DNA of 64,000 nt from Prevotella sp. (GCA_017442825.1 JAFRYZ010000014.1:1-64000); one strand, 5' to 3'. Positions 8,694-17,190 are shown, numbered from the stretch's first letter. The notes: a model not told the origin generated them from the sequence alone. Translations and numbers: made by a program.

Positions 8694-8724
8694 CAAAGAT
8701 AGGGATTTTCTGAATTAATGCAAA
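8694..8724 (-). promoter_or_regulatory. Bacteroidetes-type promoter of leader copy B
   Basis: On the minus strand: TTTG at 8721-8724, a 19-bp spacer, TATCTTTG at 8694-8701. The rest of the gap, 8725-8881, shows nothing I can name. Confidence 0.8.
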
Positions 8725-8881
8725 ATATTATCATGTTTTTTATGTTGTTAGTGCAAGAAAATGTGGTCAAGGACATGGTATCAGCAACGCATTTGCGGAA
8801 CAAGGAAGGTTTTCCGGAGGGACGAAACTACGTTGCTAAGTTTTTTTCAAGCCGGATGGTGCAACTTTTTTAGGGCGTTTC

Positions 8882-8912
8882 TTTGCCATGCGCAAAAAGA
8901 ATTGTAATTTTG
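8882..8912 (+). promoter_or_regulatory. Promoter of the racemase-MFS genes
   Basis: TTTG at 8882-8885, a 19-bp spacer and TAATTTTG at 8905-8912. The start codon at 9014 lies about 95 nt beyond the expected transcription start, so there is a moderate 5' UTR without an obvious structure. Confidence 0.65.
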
Positions 8913-9013
8913 CATGGTGCTTGTAGTTGGACATCTGCTTTACATAAGCACTGACTTTGGGAGAATGCCCTTCCTCGATAAACAAAATAAGAATCATATA
9001 AACCTAAACAAAG

Positions 9014-9670
9014 ATGAAAAAAGTATTTTGTGTACACACCGCAATGGCGTTGGTAGGTCCGTTGACGGAGATTTTCAAGCAGTACCTGCCGGAAGTGAAG
9101 CTGAACCATATTGCCGATGACTCGCTGATACAGGAGGTCATCGCCAACAATGCCGTGACGCCAGCCGTGCGCCGCCGCCTGTTGTCTTATTACAATGCTG
9201 CGGCTGATGCCGGTGCCGACGTGGTTTTCAACACCTGTTCGTCGGTAGGTGATATTGCTGACTATGGCAACGGATACGCCCGCATTCCTATCTTCCGCAT
9301 CGACCAGCCGATGGCTGCCGAGGCTGTCGCCAAGTACGACCGCATAGGAGTCATCTCTACGCTGCCCACAACCCTCGACCCGACCTGCCGCCTGTTGCAG
9401 AACGAAGCACAGAAAGCCGGACGCAAGGTGGTGCTTGTTGAAGGCTTGGCAGACGGTGCTTTTGCTGCCGGACAGAGTGGCGACGGGGAGACCCACGACC
9501 GTTTGATTGCCGAGGCCGCCAAGAAGATTGCTGGCCAAGTAGATATGTTTGTGTTGGCGCAGGGGTCAATGGCGCGCATGGAGCAACGTCTCTCTGACTT
9601 GACTGGTAAACCTGTGTTGTCGAGTCCGGTCCTTGGCGTAAAGGGGCTGAGGAAGTTCTTGGGGGTATAA
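9014..9670 (+). CDS. Asp/Glu/hydantoin racemase-superfamily protein with one catalytic Cys
   Basis: The 218-residue product has the two-domain Asp/Glu racemase layout: VVFNTCSSVGD (Cys75, first catalytic cysteine position) and VDMFVLAQGSMARM (about 177-190), where the second catalytic cysteine of classical two-Cys racemases would be; here the position is Gly184. Some hydantoin-racemase-like relatives also lack it. The substrate is unknown. It precedes an MFS transporter (gap 102 nt) and faces the DUF1537 kinase and BKACE genes, so a small carboxylic acid substrate is plausible. It could be an isomerase, a decarboxylase of the AMDase type, or a non-racemising relative. Confidence 0.75.
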   Translation: MKKVFCVHTAMALVGPLTEIFKQYLPEVKLNHIADDSLIQEVIANNAVTPAVRRRLLSYYNAAADAGADVVFNTCSSVGDIADYGNGYARIPIFRIDQPMAAEAVAKYDRIGVISTLPTTLDPTCRLLQNEAQKAGRKVVLVEGLADGAFAAGQSGDGETHDRLIAEAAKKIAGQVDMFVLAQGSMARMEQRLSDLTGKPVLSSPVLGVKGLRKFLGV

Positions 9671-9772
9671 GCCCCCCACCAAAGCCCACTAACCGAGCCC
9701 CCAGACCCTTCCCCCCACTGAAAGGGGAGAAGTCCCCCCAGCCCTAAATGGGGAGTAAAAAAAAGCAAGTAT

Positions 9773-10975
9773 ATGAAAAAGAAGAACGTGATACTCATCA
9801 TGCTCGTCATTCTGGGCATGGTTACTTTTCTTGACCGTATCAATATCAGCGTGGCGGGATCGTCCATCATGGCAGACCTCAACCTCTCGCCGGCAGAGTG
9901 GGGGTGGGTACAGAGTGCTTTCATTCTCTCCTACGGGCTGATGCAGATTCCGATGGGAGCCCTGGGCGACCGTTTCGGTCATCGCAGCATCATGGCACTC
10001 ATCGTGTTATGGTGGTCGTTGTTTACCGCCTTCACGGGAATGGCTGGCGGATTGGTTTCGTTGCTGGTCATCCGTTTTATGTTCGGCATAGGCGAAGCCG
10101 GTTCTTCTCCTTGTTCTACCGGTGTCATCAGCCGATGGTTTAAAAAAGAAGAAGTGGGCAAGGCGCAAGGCTATGTGTGGGCAGCAAGCCGCATGGGTGG
10201 TGCACTTACGCCGTTTGTCGTCATTCCCATGATGGTATGGGTAGGTTGGCGCTCAGCTTTCTATCTGTTGGGTGCTGTCGGCATTGTGTGGGCCATTGTG
10301 TGGTGGCTGTACTATAGGGAGAATAGCCAATCTAGCCAATCTAGTATTTCTAGCCCCTCTAGCTCTTCAGGCAGTCTTTGGAAGAGGTTGGTAAATGCTC
10401 CACAGTTCTGGATTCTCTGTGTGATGTATTTCTTCTATGCTTTTGGCAGTTGGTTCTTTTTCAGTTGGTTCCCTACGTTCATGGAGTTGGGCAGAGGTTT
10501 TGAGAAGTCGGAACTGACCTATGCCGTAGCGGTACCTTTTGTCATGAGTATGATAGGCAACATCAGCGGTGGCTATCTGACCGACAGGTTGTCGGCAAGA
10601 TATGGATTGAAAGTAGGGCGTAAGGCTATCGGTTCCGTGTCGTTAGCAATTTCGGCAGTCTGTATGTTCCTTGCTGCCTTCATTCCCGGTAAGATGGCTG
10701 TCTTCATCTTCCTGTCGCTGTGTTTCGGCATCTTCGACTTGATGTTGCCGTCTGCATGGGCACTGTGTATAGATTTGGGAAAACAGCATGCTGGTACCCT
10801 TTCGGGAGCGATGAATACAGCAGGAAACCTAGGTGGTTTCTGTTGTGGCATCCTCTTCGGACAGTTGGTGCAATCGTCGGGCAATTACAACCTGCCATTG
10901 TATATGATAGCGGGTATGTTGCTGATAAGCGCGGTACTCTTTGCCTTTATCAATCCTGAGAAGAAAATCATTTGA
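9773..10975 (+). CDS. MFS transporter, anion:cation symporter (hexuronate/tartrate-like) type
   Basis: The 400-residue product has 12 predicted membrane segments. The start resembles the ACS family (MVTFLDRINISVAGSSIM); loop 2-3 has the MFS signature GALGDRFGHR, and RFMFGIGEAGSSPCSTGVISRWF is typical of sugar-acid and tartrate carriers. The central cytoplasmic loop (about residues 184-200) is a Ser/Gln-rich stretch encoded by a degenerate 9-bp tandem repeat at about 10325-10374. Its 3' end overlaps the convergent DUF1537 gene by 8 nt. Role inferred: inner-membrane uptake of an organic or sugar acid for the adjacent enzymes. Confidence 0.85.
   Translation: MKKKNVILIMLVILGMVTFLDRINISVAGSSIMADLNLSPAEWGWVQSAFILSYGLMQIPMGALGDRFGHRSIMALIVLWWSLFTAFTGMAGGLVSLLVIRFMFGIGEAGSSPCSTGVISRWFKKEEVGKAQGYVWAASRMGGALTPFVVIPMMVWVGWRSAFYLLGAVGIVWAIVWWLYYRENSQSSQSSISSPSSSSGSLWKRLVNAPQFWILCVMYFFYAFGSWFFFSWFPTFMELGRGFEKSELTYAVAVPFVMSMIGNISGGYLTDRLSARYGLKVGRKAIGSVSLAISAVCMFLAAFIPGKMAVFIFLSLCFGIFDLMLPSAWALCIDLGKQHAGTLSGAMNTAGNLGGFCCGILFGQLVQSSGNYNLPLYMIAGMLLISAVLFAFINPEKKII
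10325..10374 (+). repeat. Degenerate 9-bp tandem repeat inside the MFS gene
   Basis: Units CCAATCTAG, CCAATCTAG, TATTTCTAG, CCCCTCTAG and a decayed fifth lie in frame and encode the Ser-rich central loop. Because the period is three codons, copy changes keep the reading frame. Confidence 0.7.
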
Positions 10976-12200
10976 ACATCCCGAGTTTCTCGAACACCTC
11001 AGCCAACGAGTTGTCGTTCCCGACATTGCCTGGGAAGATGATATAGGGGAAGTGTTCGGTCATGATGCATGGAACGCTGGCAATAATCTGCCCCATGACG
11101 GTAGCCGTCTTCACGCAAAGCCCTTTGGTCATGATGTCGTTGGAGGTGATGCCGCCTTTCCCGACAAGATAGGTGGGGACAAAAGGCAAACGTCTGACGA
11201 TATCGACAAGAAAGTCGGAAACCTGCTGACCCAGGTGTTGGCGTTGGTCGGCATCAGCCAGACGTACTTCTTTTCTGGAAGTATAGATAACAGGCGTCAG
11301 TTCTTTGACTGTCTTCTCCTCAATGTCTTTCAGCAGGTCGTTCATCAGCAACTCCGGTTCGTCAAGAACACGTTGTACATCCACCTCGATGCCCGTTGTC
11401 CCGTCCTTTGCCAACAGCTGTTCCAACTGTCGGGTGGTCTTGGCGACATGAGAGCCGACGACAAAACAGCCTACGCCATCCTGTCGTTTCAACATAGAAC
11501 GGTCGAGTAGAGGTTTGTCGTCGATGCCGCTGAGGGCTTTGGGAAGTGACGACGAGCTGCGAATAACCACCGCCGTATCCTTCGGAGTCGCTTCTAATTC
11601 GTTGTTTAACGATTGAACAAAAGCATAGAGTTCGTCATAACCTTGCGCATCGACAATCTGGTAATCGTCGGCAAGGGCTCCTTTCTCGGTGATATAGTCT
11701 CTCAACACAGACGTGTGATAGGCAAAGACGTTGTCACGGGCAAACTCCGTTTCGGCAACGGGAATGATTTTGTCGCCTTCTCGCATGTAGTGCGTGCCGT
11801 TGATGGTGACACGTCCTGCCTCGATGAAGGCAGGACAGAAGGGGAGGGGACGGCGTATGTGATAGCCGTTTTCCGTGAGAACCTGCTGCATGACGTCCGT
11901 TTCCAACGGGAAATGGCCGCGCAGACAGGAATCGCTACGGCTGACAACGATAAGGGTGCAGCCAAACTCCCGATTTACTCTAACGACTGCTTCCATTGCT
12001 TGGCGTGTTACTGCTTCAGCTTCTTCACGCGTCATAGCACGGGTATTGGTGAGTATATAGAAGAACGGTTGTTCATGCAGGAATGCCGTCCGAATATACT
12101 CGTCTTTCCATTCCGTTATCAGCAGACAGCCATGAACGGTCTGTATGCCTGTGGGGTCGTCGTCGAGAACAACTATTTTACGATTTGACAAAGGCTGCAT
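10968..12200 (-). CDS. Four-carbon acid sugar kinase family protein (DUF1537)
   Basis: The 410-residue length fits the family. N-terminal motif VVLDDDPTG (residues 11-18), TNTRA (51-55), SRSDSCLRGHFPLE (87-100) and the C-terminal nucleotide-binding motif GKGGITSND (347-355) match DUF1537 kinases. Family knowledge: DUF1537 members (OtnK, DtnK types) phosphorylate erythronate, threonate or related acid sugars with ATP. It is second in a two-gene unit behind the BKACE gene (55-nt gap). The usual partners (PdxA2-like dehydrogenase, class II aldolase) are not in this window, so the pathway differs or is split. The exact substrate cannot be assigned. Confidence 0.85.
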   Translation of the reverse strand: MQPLSNRKIVVLDDDPTGIQTVHGCLLITEWKDEYIRTAFLHEQPFFYILTNTRAMTREEAEAVTRQAMEAVVRVNREFGCTLIVVSRSDSCLRGHFPLETDVMQQVLTENGYHIRRPLPFCPAFIEAGRVTINGTHYMREGDKIIPVAETEFARDNVFAYHTSVLRDYITEKGALADDYQIVDAQGYDELYAFVQSLNNELEATPKDTAVVIRSSSSLPKALSGIDDKPLLDRSMLKRQDGVGCFVVGSHVAKTTRQLEQLLAKDGTTGIEVDVQRVLDEPELLMNDLLKDIEEKTVKELTPVIYTSRKEVRLADADQRQHLGQQVSDFLVDIVRRLPFVPTYLVGKGGITSNDIMTKGLCVKTATVMGQIIASVPCIMTEHFPYIIFPGNVGNDNSLAEVFEKLGMFK

Positions 12201-12255
12201 TGTTTTGATGTTTTGCGGAATGGCGGAAATTCCGATATGCCGTTATTCCGGTGGT

Positions 12256-13095
12256 TTATCTTCCAAGTGGCTTGATATGTTGCATGGCACGGGCCTCTTC
12301 CGGTGTTGCAGGTTCGCAGCCCATCAGTCGGACCAGTTCCACCAGTCGTTCCACCAGTTCTGCGTTGGTATGTGCCCGTTTGCCGGGAGCATAGTAGAAA
12401 CTGTCCTCAAAACCGACACGTACCGCCGAAGCCCCCATGCCGATGGCACAGGCAAGAATGGAGAAGTCTTTCATGGAGTCGTGGGTGACGCCCCATGATG
12501 TACCCGGTTCCATCAGCGAACAGAGCATGGCGAGGTTGCGTCCCGTGGCCGAAAGGTTGCTGCTGTTGCCCGGTCCTACGCAGAAATTATAGTGCAAAGG
12601 CCGATGCAGTACGCCTTCGTCAGCCAGCCGTGTGGCGCACTCCACATGGCTCAGGTCGAAGAGCTCCATCTCCGGAACCGTATTCGTCTCGTCGAGCCGC
12701 TTAGCCCAATAGCGCAGGTCGGGCATGGTGTTGATATATACCGTTTCGCCGAAGTTGACCGAACCCATGTTGAGTGATGCCACTTCCACCTCCGGCACAT
12801 CAAGGCTGACACAACGTTCTGCCAACGTCAGCGTAGAGAGTCCGCCCGTAGAGCCTTGTACAATCATATCCGTTTCCTTGCGGATGAGTCCGATGGTCTG
12901 GCGGAACACGTCCAGTTCGAACGTCGGGTTACCTTGCAAGTCGCGTGTGTGAAGATGCACTTCGCATGCTCCTGCCTTGTAGCAGTTGATGGTATCTTCC
13001 GCTATCTCTTCAGGAGTCAGCGGGTTCTTACACTCTGACGGAATCTCTTTTCCCACGTGGCAGACGGGAGCCACGGTGATGATAATTTTTCTCAT
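12256..13095 (-). CDS. Beta-keto acid cleavage enzyme family protein (BKACE, DUF849)
   Basis: Start chosen at 13095 (MRKIIITVAPVCHVG); the upstream extension has no family similarity. The 279 residues form a TIM barrel. His47 and His49 in EVHLHTRD and Glu230 in VRVGFEDS sit where the metal-site residues of 3-keto-5-aminohexanoate cleavage enzyme are found. Family reaction: a beta-keto acid plus acetyl-CoA gives acetoacetate plus a new CoA ester; many members have other substrates. First gene of the BKACE-DUF1537 unit, divergent from the DUF362-TonB operon (184-nt gap). Inference: an aldol/retro-Claisen type step in degradation of a small acid. Confidence 0.85.
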   Translation of the reverse strand: MRKIIITVAPVCHVGKEIPSECKNPLTPEEIAEDTINCYKAGACEVHLHTRDLQGNPTFELDVFRQTIGLIRKETDMIVQGSTGGLSTLTLAERCVSLDVPEVEVASLNMGSVNFGETVYINTMPDLRYWAKRLDETNTVPEMELFDLSHVECATRLADEGVLHRPLHYNFCVGPGNSSNLSATGRNLAMLCSLMEPGTSWGVTHDSMKDFSILACAIGMGASAVRVGFEDSFYYAPGKRAHTNAELVERLVELVRLMGCEPATPEEARAMQHIKPLGR

Positions 13096-13230
13096 AGTTG
13101 GTTTTATGGTGTTTACTCTGTTGCAAAAGTAGGTATTATTTCCGATAAAACAGCATGTTTTCAGCCTCTTTTCTGTAAAAAATGAAAATAAAAGGGTTAA
13201 AAGTGCAACTGAAATATGGATGTTTCTTCG

Positions 13231-13238
13231 TATCTTTG
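13231..13238 (+). promoter_or_regulatory. -7 box of the DUF362-TonB operon
   Basis: TATCTTTG followed by CACGC. No good -33 TTTG at 19 bp. It decides the start of the next gene: the in-frame codon at 13220 lies upstream of this promoter, so the ATG at 13280 is used. Confidence 0.6.
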
Positions 13239-13279
13239 CACGCAAATCACAGTACGAACGACAGAAACATAAGGAAAAA

Positions 13280-14248
13280 ATGAAGCGAATCAGTATGATG
13301 GCTGTTGCGCTGCTGATGGTAGCAGCAACGGCATTGGCACAATCGAAAGTGTTTTTCACCAAGGAGATTACACCCGAATCGTTGGTGAAAATCTATAAGG
13401 CTCTGGGTGTCGAGGCGACCGGCAGGGTGGCGGTAAAAATCTCTACCGGTGAGGGGGGCAACACTCACTACCTGAAACCGACCCTCATCCGCAACCTTGT
13501 CGACGAGGTGAACGGTACCATTGTGGAGTGTTGTACCGCTTACGGCGGTTCGCGCCAAGACCCCAAGAAGCATTGGGAGACCATCCATGAGCACGGTTTT
13601 GACTCTATCTTCGCCGTAGACATCATGGATGAGTTTGGCGAAATACGTATTCCCGTCAAGGACAAGAAGCATCTGAAGTATGACATCGTGGGTGAACATG
13701 TTGCCAACTACACGTTCATGATCAACCTGGCACATTTCAAGGGACACGCTATGGGCGGCTTCGGCGGCGTGCTGAAGAATGCCAGCATCGGTGTTGCCTC
13801 CTCAGCAGGCAAGGCTTACATCCATACGGCAGGCAAGACTGCCGACACCCAGTTGGCATGGACACCGGAAAACTTGGCAAAAGGCGATACCCAGGACCTC
13901 TTCCTGGAGTCTATGGCAGCAGCAGCACAGGCCGTCCACAACTACTTCGGCGGCAAGGTGCTCTACATCAACGTGATGAACAACATGTCCGTTGACTGCG
14001 ATTGCGACGGCCATCCAGCCAAACCGGAGTTGCAGGACATGGGCATCATGGCAAGCCTCGACCCCGTTGCCGTTGACCAGGCATGTCTCGACAAGGTGTT
14101 TAACCATAAGGGAAAGGCAGGCGACGACAACCAACCACTCATTGAACGCATCAACCGTCAGCATGGTACTTATATTACCGATTATGCAGAGAAGATAGGA
14201 TTGGGTTCAAAGAAATATAAACTCATAAATTTAGACAAAAAGAAATGA
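13280..14248 (+). CDS. Secreted DUF362-domain protein
   Basis: A 322-residue product with a signal peptide (MKRISMMAVALLMVAATALAQ). The body is a DUF362 domain: VAVKISTGEGGNTHYLKP, INLAHFKGHAMGGFGGVLKN, and MSVDCDCDGHPAKPELQDMGIMASLDPVAVDQACLD with its Cys-Asp-Cys. No separate 4Fe-4S ferredoxin domain is present, unlike many DUF362 proteins. Four nucleotides (ATGA) overlap with the TonB receptor, so translation is probably coupled. Biochemical role of the family is poorly known. Export to the periplasm and pairing with a TonB receptor suggest handling of a metal complex or small ligand during uptake; that is inference. Confidence 0.8.
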   Translation: MKRISMMAVALLMVAATALAQSKVFFTKEITPESLVKIYKALGVEATGRVAVKISTGEGGNTHYLKPTLIRNLVDEVNGTIVECCTAYGGSRQDPKKHWETIHEHGFDSIFAVDIMDEFGEIRIPVKDKKHLKYDIVGEHVANYTFMINLAHFKGHAMGGFGGVLKNASIGVASSAGKAYIHTAGKTADTQLAWTPENLAKGDTQDLFLESMAAAAQAVHNYFGGKVLYINVMNNMSVDCDCDGHPAKPELQDMGIMASLDPVAVDQACLDKVFNHKGKAGDDNQPLIERINRQHGTYITDYAEKIGLGSKKYKLINLDKKK

Positions 14249-16149
14249 TAAAATTTCTTATGGTGCTCACGGCATGTTTCGTGGGCACCCTTTCTTTTGC
14301 ACAAGGACAGACAGACAACAACGAACGTGCAACACCAACTAAGCAAGACAGATTCCAATCGGACAAAGAATTACAGGAAGTCGTCGTGACAGGCACACGC
14401 AATGCCGCCGACGTGCGCCACTTGCCGATGACCGTCAACGTCGTCGGCCGCGATGTGCTTACCGCCGACCACCAGCCATCCGTACTCCCCACCGTCATGC
14501 AACAGGTGCCGGGGCTTTTCCTCACCAGCCGTTCCATGATGGGATACGGCGTTTCGACGGGTGCGGCAGGCGGGTTGAGCATGCGCGGTATCGCAGGAGG
14601 CGCAGGACAGTTGCTCGTCCTCATCGACGGACACCCCCAGTACAACGGCATCTACGGACATCCCATTTCCGACAGCTACCAGACATTGATGGCTGAGCGC
14701 GTCGAAGTGTTGCGCGGACCGGCTTCGGTACTCTATGGCAGTAATGCAATGGGCGGTGTGCTGAACATCGTGACGCGCGGACTGAAGCACGACGGAGTGC
14801 GCACGCATGTCAACCTGGGTGTGGGCAGCTACGGTACCGTGCAGACGGAAGCCACCAACCAGGTGCGCAGCGGCAAGTTCAGCAGCACCGTTGCCGCCGA
14901 ATACAACCGTACCGACAACCACCGTCCGCGTATGGGGTTCGAACAGTATGGCGGCCATGCCAAGCTGGGCTATGATTTCACCCCGCACTGGTCTGCCTTC
15001 ATCGATGCAGACATCACCCACTTCAACGCCTCCTATCCCGGCACCGAGTCTGTTCCGATGTACAGCGCCAACCAGTGGATTACGCGCGGAGTGGTGTCGG
15101 CAGCTGTCAGAAACGACTACGGGAAGACCAACGGCGAGCTGAGTGTCTTCACCAACTTTGGCAGGCATAAGATAGACGACGGCACGAAAGACGAAGCGGC
15201 ACCCACACAACGCTACTTCCGTTCGAAAGATGCCCTGACGGGTGTCTCGTGGTATCAGAGTGCGCGGCTCTTCGAAGGAAACCGCCTGACCGTCGGCGTT
15301 GACTACCAGCACATCTACGGACATGCCTATTACACGTCGAAGGCTACGGGCGAGGTGATGGACACGCCGAACAAGCAGAGCGGCAGGTCCTACCGCAACG
15401 AGATAGCAGGCTACGTGGAAGTGCGCCAGGATGTGACCTCCTGGCTGACCGTCGATGCCGGCTTGCGCCTCGACCACCACAGTATCACGGGCACGGAGTG
15501 GATTCCGCAGGGCGGACTGGTGATACGCCCGATGGCTACCGGCGAACTGAAGGCGATGGCAAGCAAGGGGTTCCGCAACCCCACCATGCGCGAGATGTAT
15601 CTCTATCCGCCCTCGAACACCGAACTGGAACCCGAACGGCTGTGGAACTACGAACTGTCCTGGCGGCAGCGCATGGGCAGCGTCAGCTATGGCGTGAACC
15701 TGTTTTATATAAAAGGTGACAACATGATACAGACCGTAGCCCGGAAGAACGTCAATACAGGCGAGGTGGAGAACTACGGGTTGGAACTGGAAGCCGCATG
15801 GCGCATCGACGACCATTGGACGGTGAACACCAACCACAGCTTCCTCCACATGAACAATCCCGTCCTTGCCGCACCGGAATACAAGGGATGGATTGGCGGC
15901 CGCTTCCGTCAAGGCAAGTGGAGTGCCGATGCCGGACTGCAAATCGTCAGCGGACTCTTCACACAGGTGGAGACCGAACGGAAGAAAGAGAACTTCTGCC
16001 TGCTCAATGCCAGCGTCAACTACCAGCTCTGTAAGCCCGTCAGCCTGTGGCTGCGTGGCGAGAACCTGCTGGCACAGCGTTATGAAATCATCGCCGGCTA
16101 CCCCATGCCGAGGGCTACCTTCATGGGAGGAGCCAGCATCAGGTTCTGA
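14245..16149 (+). CDS. TonB-dependent outer-membrane receptor
   Basis: A 634-residue product with signal peptide (MIKFLMVLTACFVGTLSFAQ), a TonB-box-like segment (LQEVVVTGTRNAADV, about 34-50), a plug domain (VMQQVPGLFLTSR, SMRGIAGGAGQLLVLIDG, ERVEVLRGPASVLYGSNAMGGVLNIVT) and a beta barrel ending in Phe (GGASIRF). It lacks an N-terminal carboxypeptidase-regulatory domain and no SusD partner follows, so it is of the siderophore/cobalamin/heme class, not SusC. Translationally coupled to the DUF362 gene. Ligand unknown. Confidence 0.88.
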   Translation: MIKFLMVLTACFVGTLSFAQGQTDNNERATPTKQDRFQSDKELQEVVVTGTRNAADVRHLPMTVNVVGRDVLTADHQPSVLPTVMQQVPGLFLTSRSMMGYGVSTGAAGGLSMRGIAGGAGQLLVLIDGHPQYNGIYGHPISDSYQTLMAERVEVLRGPASVLYGSNAMGGVLNIVTRGLKHDGVRTHVNLGVGSYGTVQTEATNQVRSGKFSSTVAAEYNRTDNHRPRMGFEQYGGHAKLGYDFTPHWSAFIDADITHFNASYPGTESVPMYSANQWITRGVVSAAVRNDYGKTNGELSVFTNFGRHKIDDGTKDEAAPTQRYFRSKDALTGVSWYQSARLFEGNRLTVGVDYQHIYGHAYYTSKATGEVMDTPNKQSGRSYRNEIAGYVEVRQDVTSWLTVDAGLRLDHHSITGTEWIPQGGLVIRPMATGELKAMASKGFRNPTMREMYLYPPSNTELEPERLWNYELSWRQRMGSVSYGVNLFYIKGDNMIQTVARKNVNTGEVENYGLELEAAWRIDDHWTVNTNHSFLHMNNPVLAAPEYKGWIGGRFRQGKWSADAGLQIVSGLFTQVETERKKENFCLLNASVNYQLCKPVSLWLRGENLLAQRYEIIAGYPMPRATFMGGASIRF

Positions 16150-16184
16150 ATCAACAACGGAAAACACTGAAGCGGAAGACTTTT

Positions 16185-16267
16185 AACCGCAGATTGCGCT
16201 GATTACGCGGAAGAGTCATCCCTGACGGGATGAAAAAAATCCGTTTTCATCCGTGCAATCTGTGGTT
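16185..16267. repeat. Short palindromic intergenic element
   Basis: AACCGCAGATTGC at 16185-16197 is mirrored by GCAATCTGTGGTT at 16255-16267 (one wobble). Inside lie a TCATCCC...GGGATGA palindrome and GCGGA/TCCGT. A diverged relative occupies about 55770-55952. It follows the TonB receptor stop codon and may act as its terminator. Confidence 0.6.
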
Positions 16268-16335
16268 CAGATAAAAAACAGCGTGCAATTCATTTGTATA
16301 TCGTTGTTACTCTCGTGCAGAAAAACTCAAATAAA

Positions 16336-16367
16336 TTTGGTTTTTCGTTTGCTTCTTTGTAACTTTG
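16336..16367 (+). promoter_or_regulatory. Promoter of infC-rpmI-rplT
   Basis: TTTG at 16336-16339, a 20-bp spacer and TAACTTTG at 16360-16367, giving a short 5' UTR before the infC ATG at 16406. Confidence 0.6.
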
Positions 16368-16405
16368 CAGCCGTTTAGCAAAAAATGTACATTTAAAATA
16401 GCTTG

Positions 16406-17089
16406 ATGAAGAACGACAGAATGAAGAACCAGTACCGCGTGAACGAGCAGATTCGCGTTAAAGAGGTACGTGTAGTAAGCGACGACGGCGCAACGGTAAT
16501 GCCCACCCGCCAAGCCTTGGAGTTGGCACGGCAGGAGGGGGTTGACCTCGTAGAGATCTCACCCAACGCCCAGCCGCCGGTTTGTCGTATCATCGACTAT
16601 TCGAAGTTCCTGTATCAGCAGAAAAAGCGTCAGAAGGAACTGAAGCAGAAGCAGGTGAAGCAGGAAGTGAAGGAGATTCGTTTCGGACCTCAGACCGACG
16701 AGCACGATTATCAGTTTAAACTGAAGCATGCTATTGAATTCCTTGAAGAAGGCAATAAGGTGCGTGCATACGTGTTCTTCCGTGGACGAAGCATCCTCTT
16801 CAAAGAACAGGGAGAAGTGCTCCTCCTCCGTTTTGCCAACGACTTGGAGGAATATGGAAAGGTGGAACAGTTGCCGAAGCTCGAAGGCAAGAAGATGTTC
16901 CTTTATATGGCTCCCAAGAAAGCTGGCGTTCAAAAGAAGAGTCAGCAGAAGCGCGACAATGAACGCCGTGAGGCTGAAGCACGTGAGGCTGCCAAGGCAC
17001 AGCAGGAAGAACAGGCGACTCAAAACGGACTCTTTGCCAATATCAAAGGCGGTGAGGATATCCTTGAAAAGTTGAGAGAGGAGAGTTAA
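16406..17089 (+). CDS. infC: Translation initiation factor IF-3
   Basis: The product of about 227 residues has the IF-3 N-domain ([48 protein letters not shown]) and C-domain ([40 protein letters not shown]). A Lys/Glu-rich C-terminal extension of about 50 residues is common in Bacteroidetes. IF-3 keeps 30S subunits free and checks start codons. The start is an ordinary ATG at 16406 (a second ATG at 16418 is possible), not the rare AUU used for autoregulation in enterics. Followed by rpmI and rplT in the universal order; thrS is not upstream. Confidence 0.95.
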   Translation: MKNDRMKNQYRVNEQIRVKEVRVVSDDGATVMPTRQALELARQEGVDLVEISPNAQPPVCRIIDYSKFLYQQKKRQKELKQKQVKQEVKEIRFGPQTDEHDYQFKLKHAIEFLEEGNKVRAYVFFRGRSILFKEQGEVLLLRFANDLEEYGKVEQLPKLEGKKMFLYMAPKKAGVQKKSQQKRDNERREAEAREAAKAQQEEQATQNGLFANIKGGEDILEKLREES

Positions 17090-17097
17090 AGGTCGAA

Positions 17098-17127
17098 GGT
17101 CTAAGGTCTAAGGTCAAAGGACTAAGG
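17098..17127 (+). repeat. 7-bp degenerate tandem repeat between infC and rpmI
   Basis: Four to five units of AAGGTCT/AAGGACT type directly after the infC stop codon. One of several such arrays in the window. Confidence 0.55.
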
Positions 17128-17158
17128 ATGATAGAAAAGAGAAAAAGAGAAGATTCAA

Positions 17159-17190
17159 GGTGCGTAACGCCCGGTATATGCGTTGCCACC
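17159..17190 (+). promoter_or_regulatory. Stem-loop upstream of rpmI, possible ribosomal-protein leader
   Basis: GGTG and AACGC on the 5' side pair with GCGTT and CACC on the 3' side around CCGGTATAT, about 30 nt before the rpmI start. Position fits autogenous control by L20 as known in other bacteria; the specific binding structure is not proven here. Confidence 0.4.

Noticed and set aside
14371..16167. Minus-strand open frame of about 598 codons opposite the TonB receptor
   Set aside because: No signal peptide, domains or ribosome-binding context; antisense shadow of the receptor.
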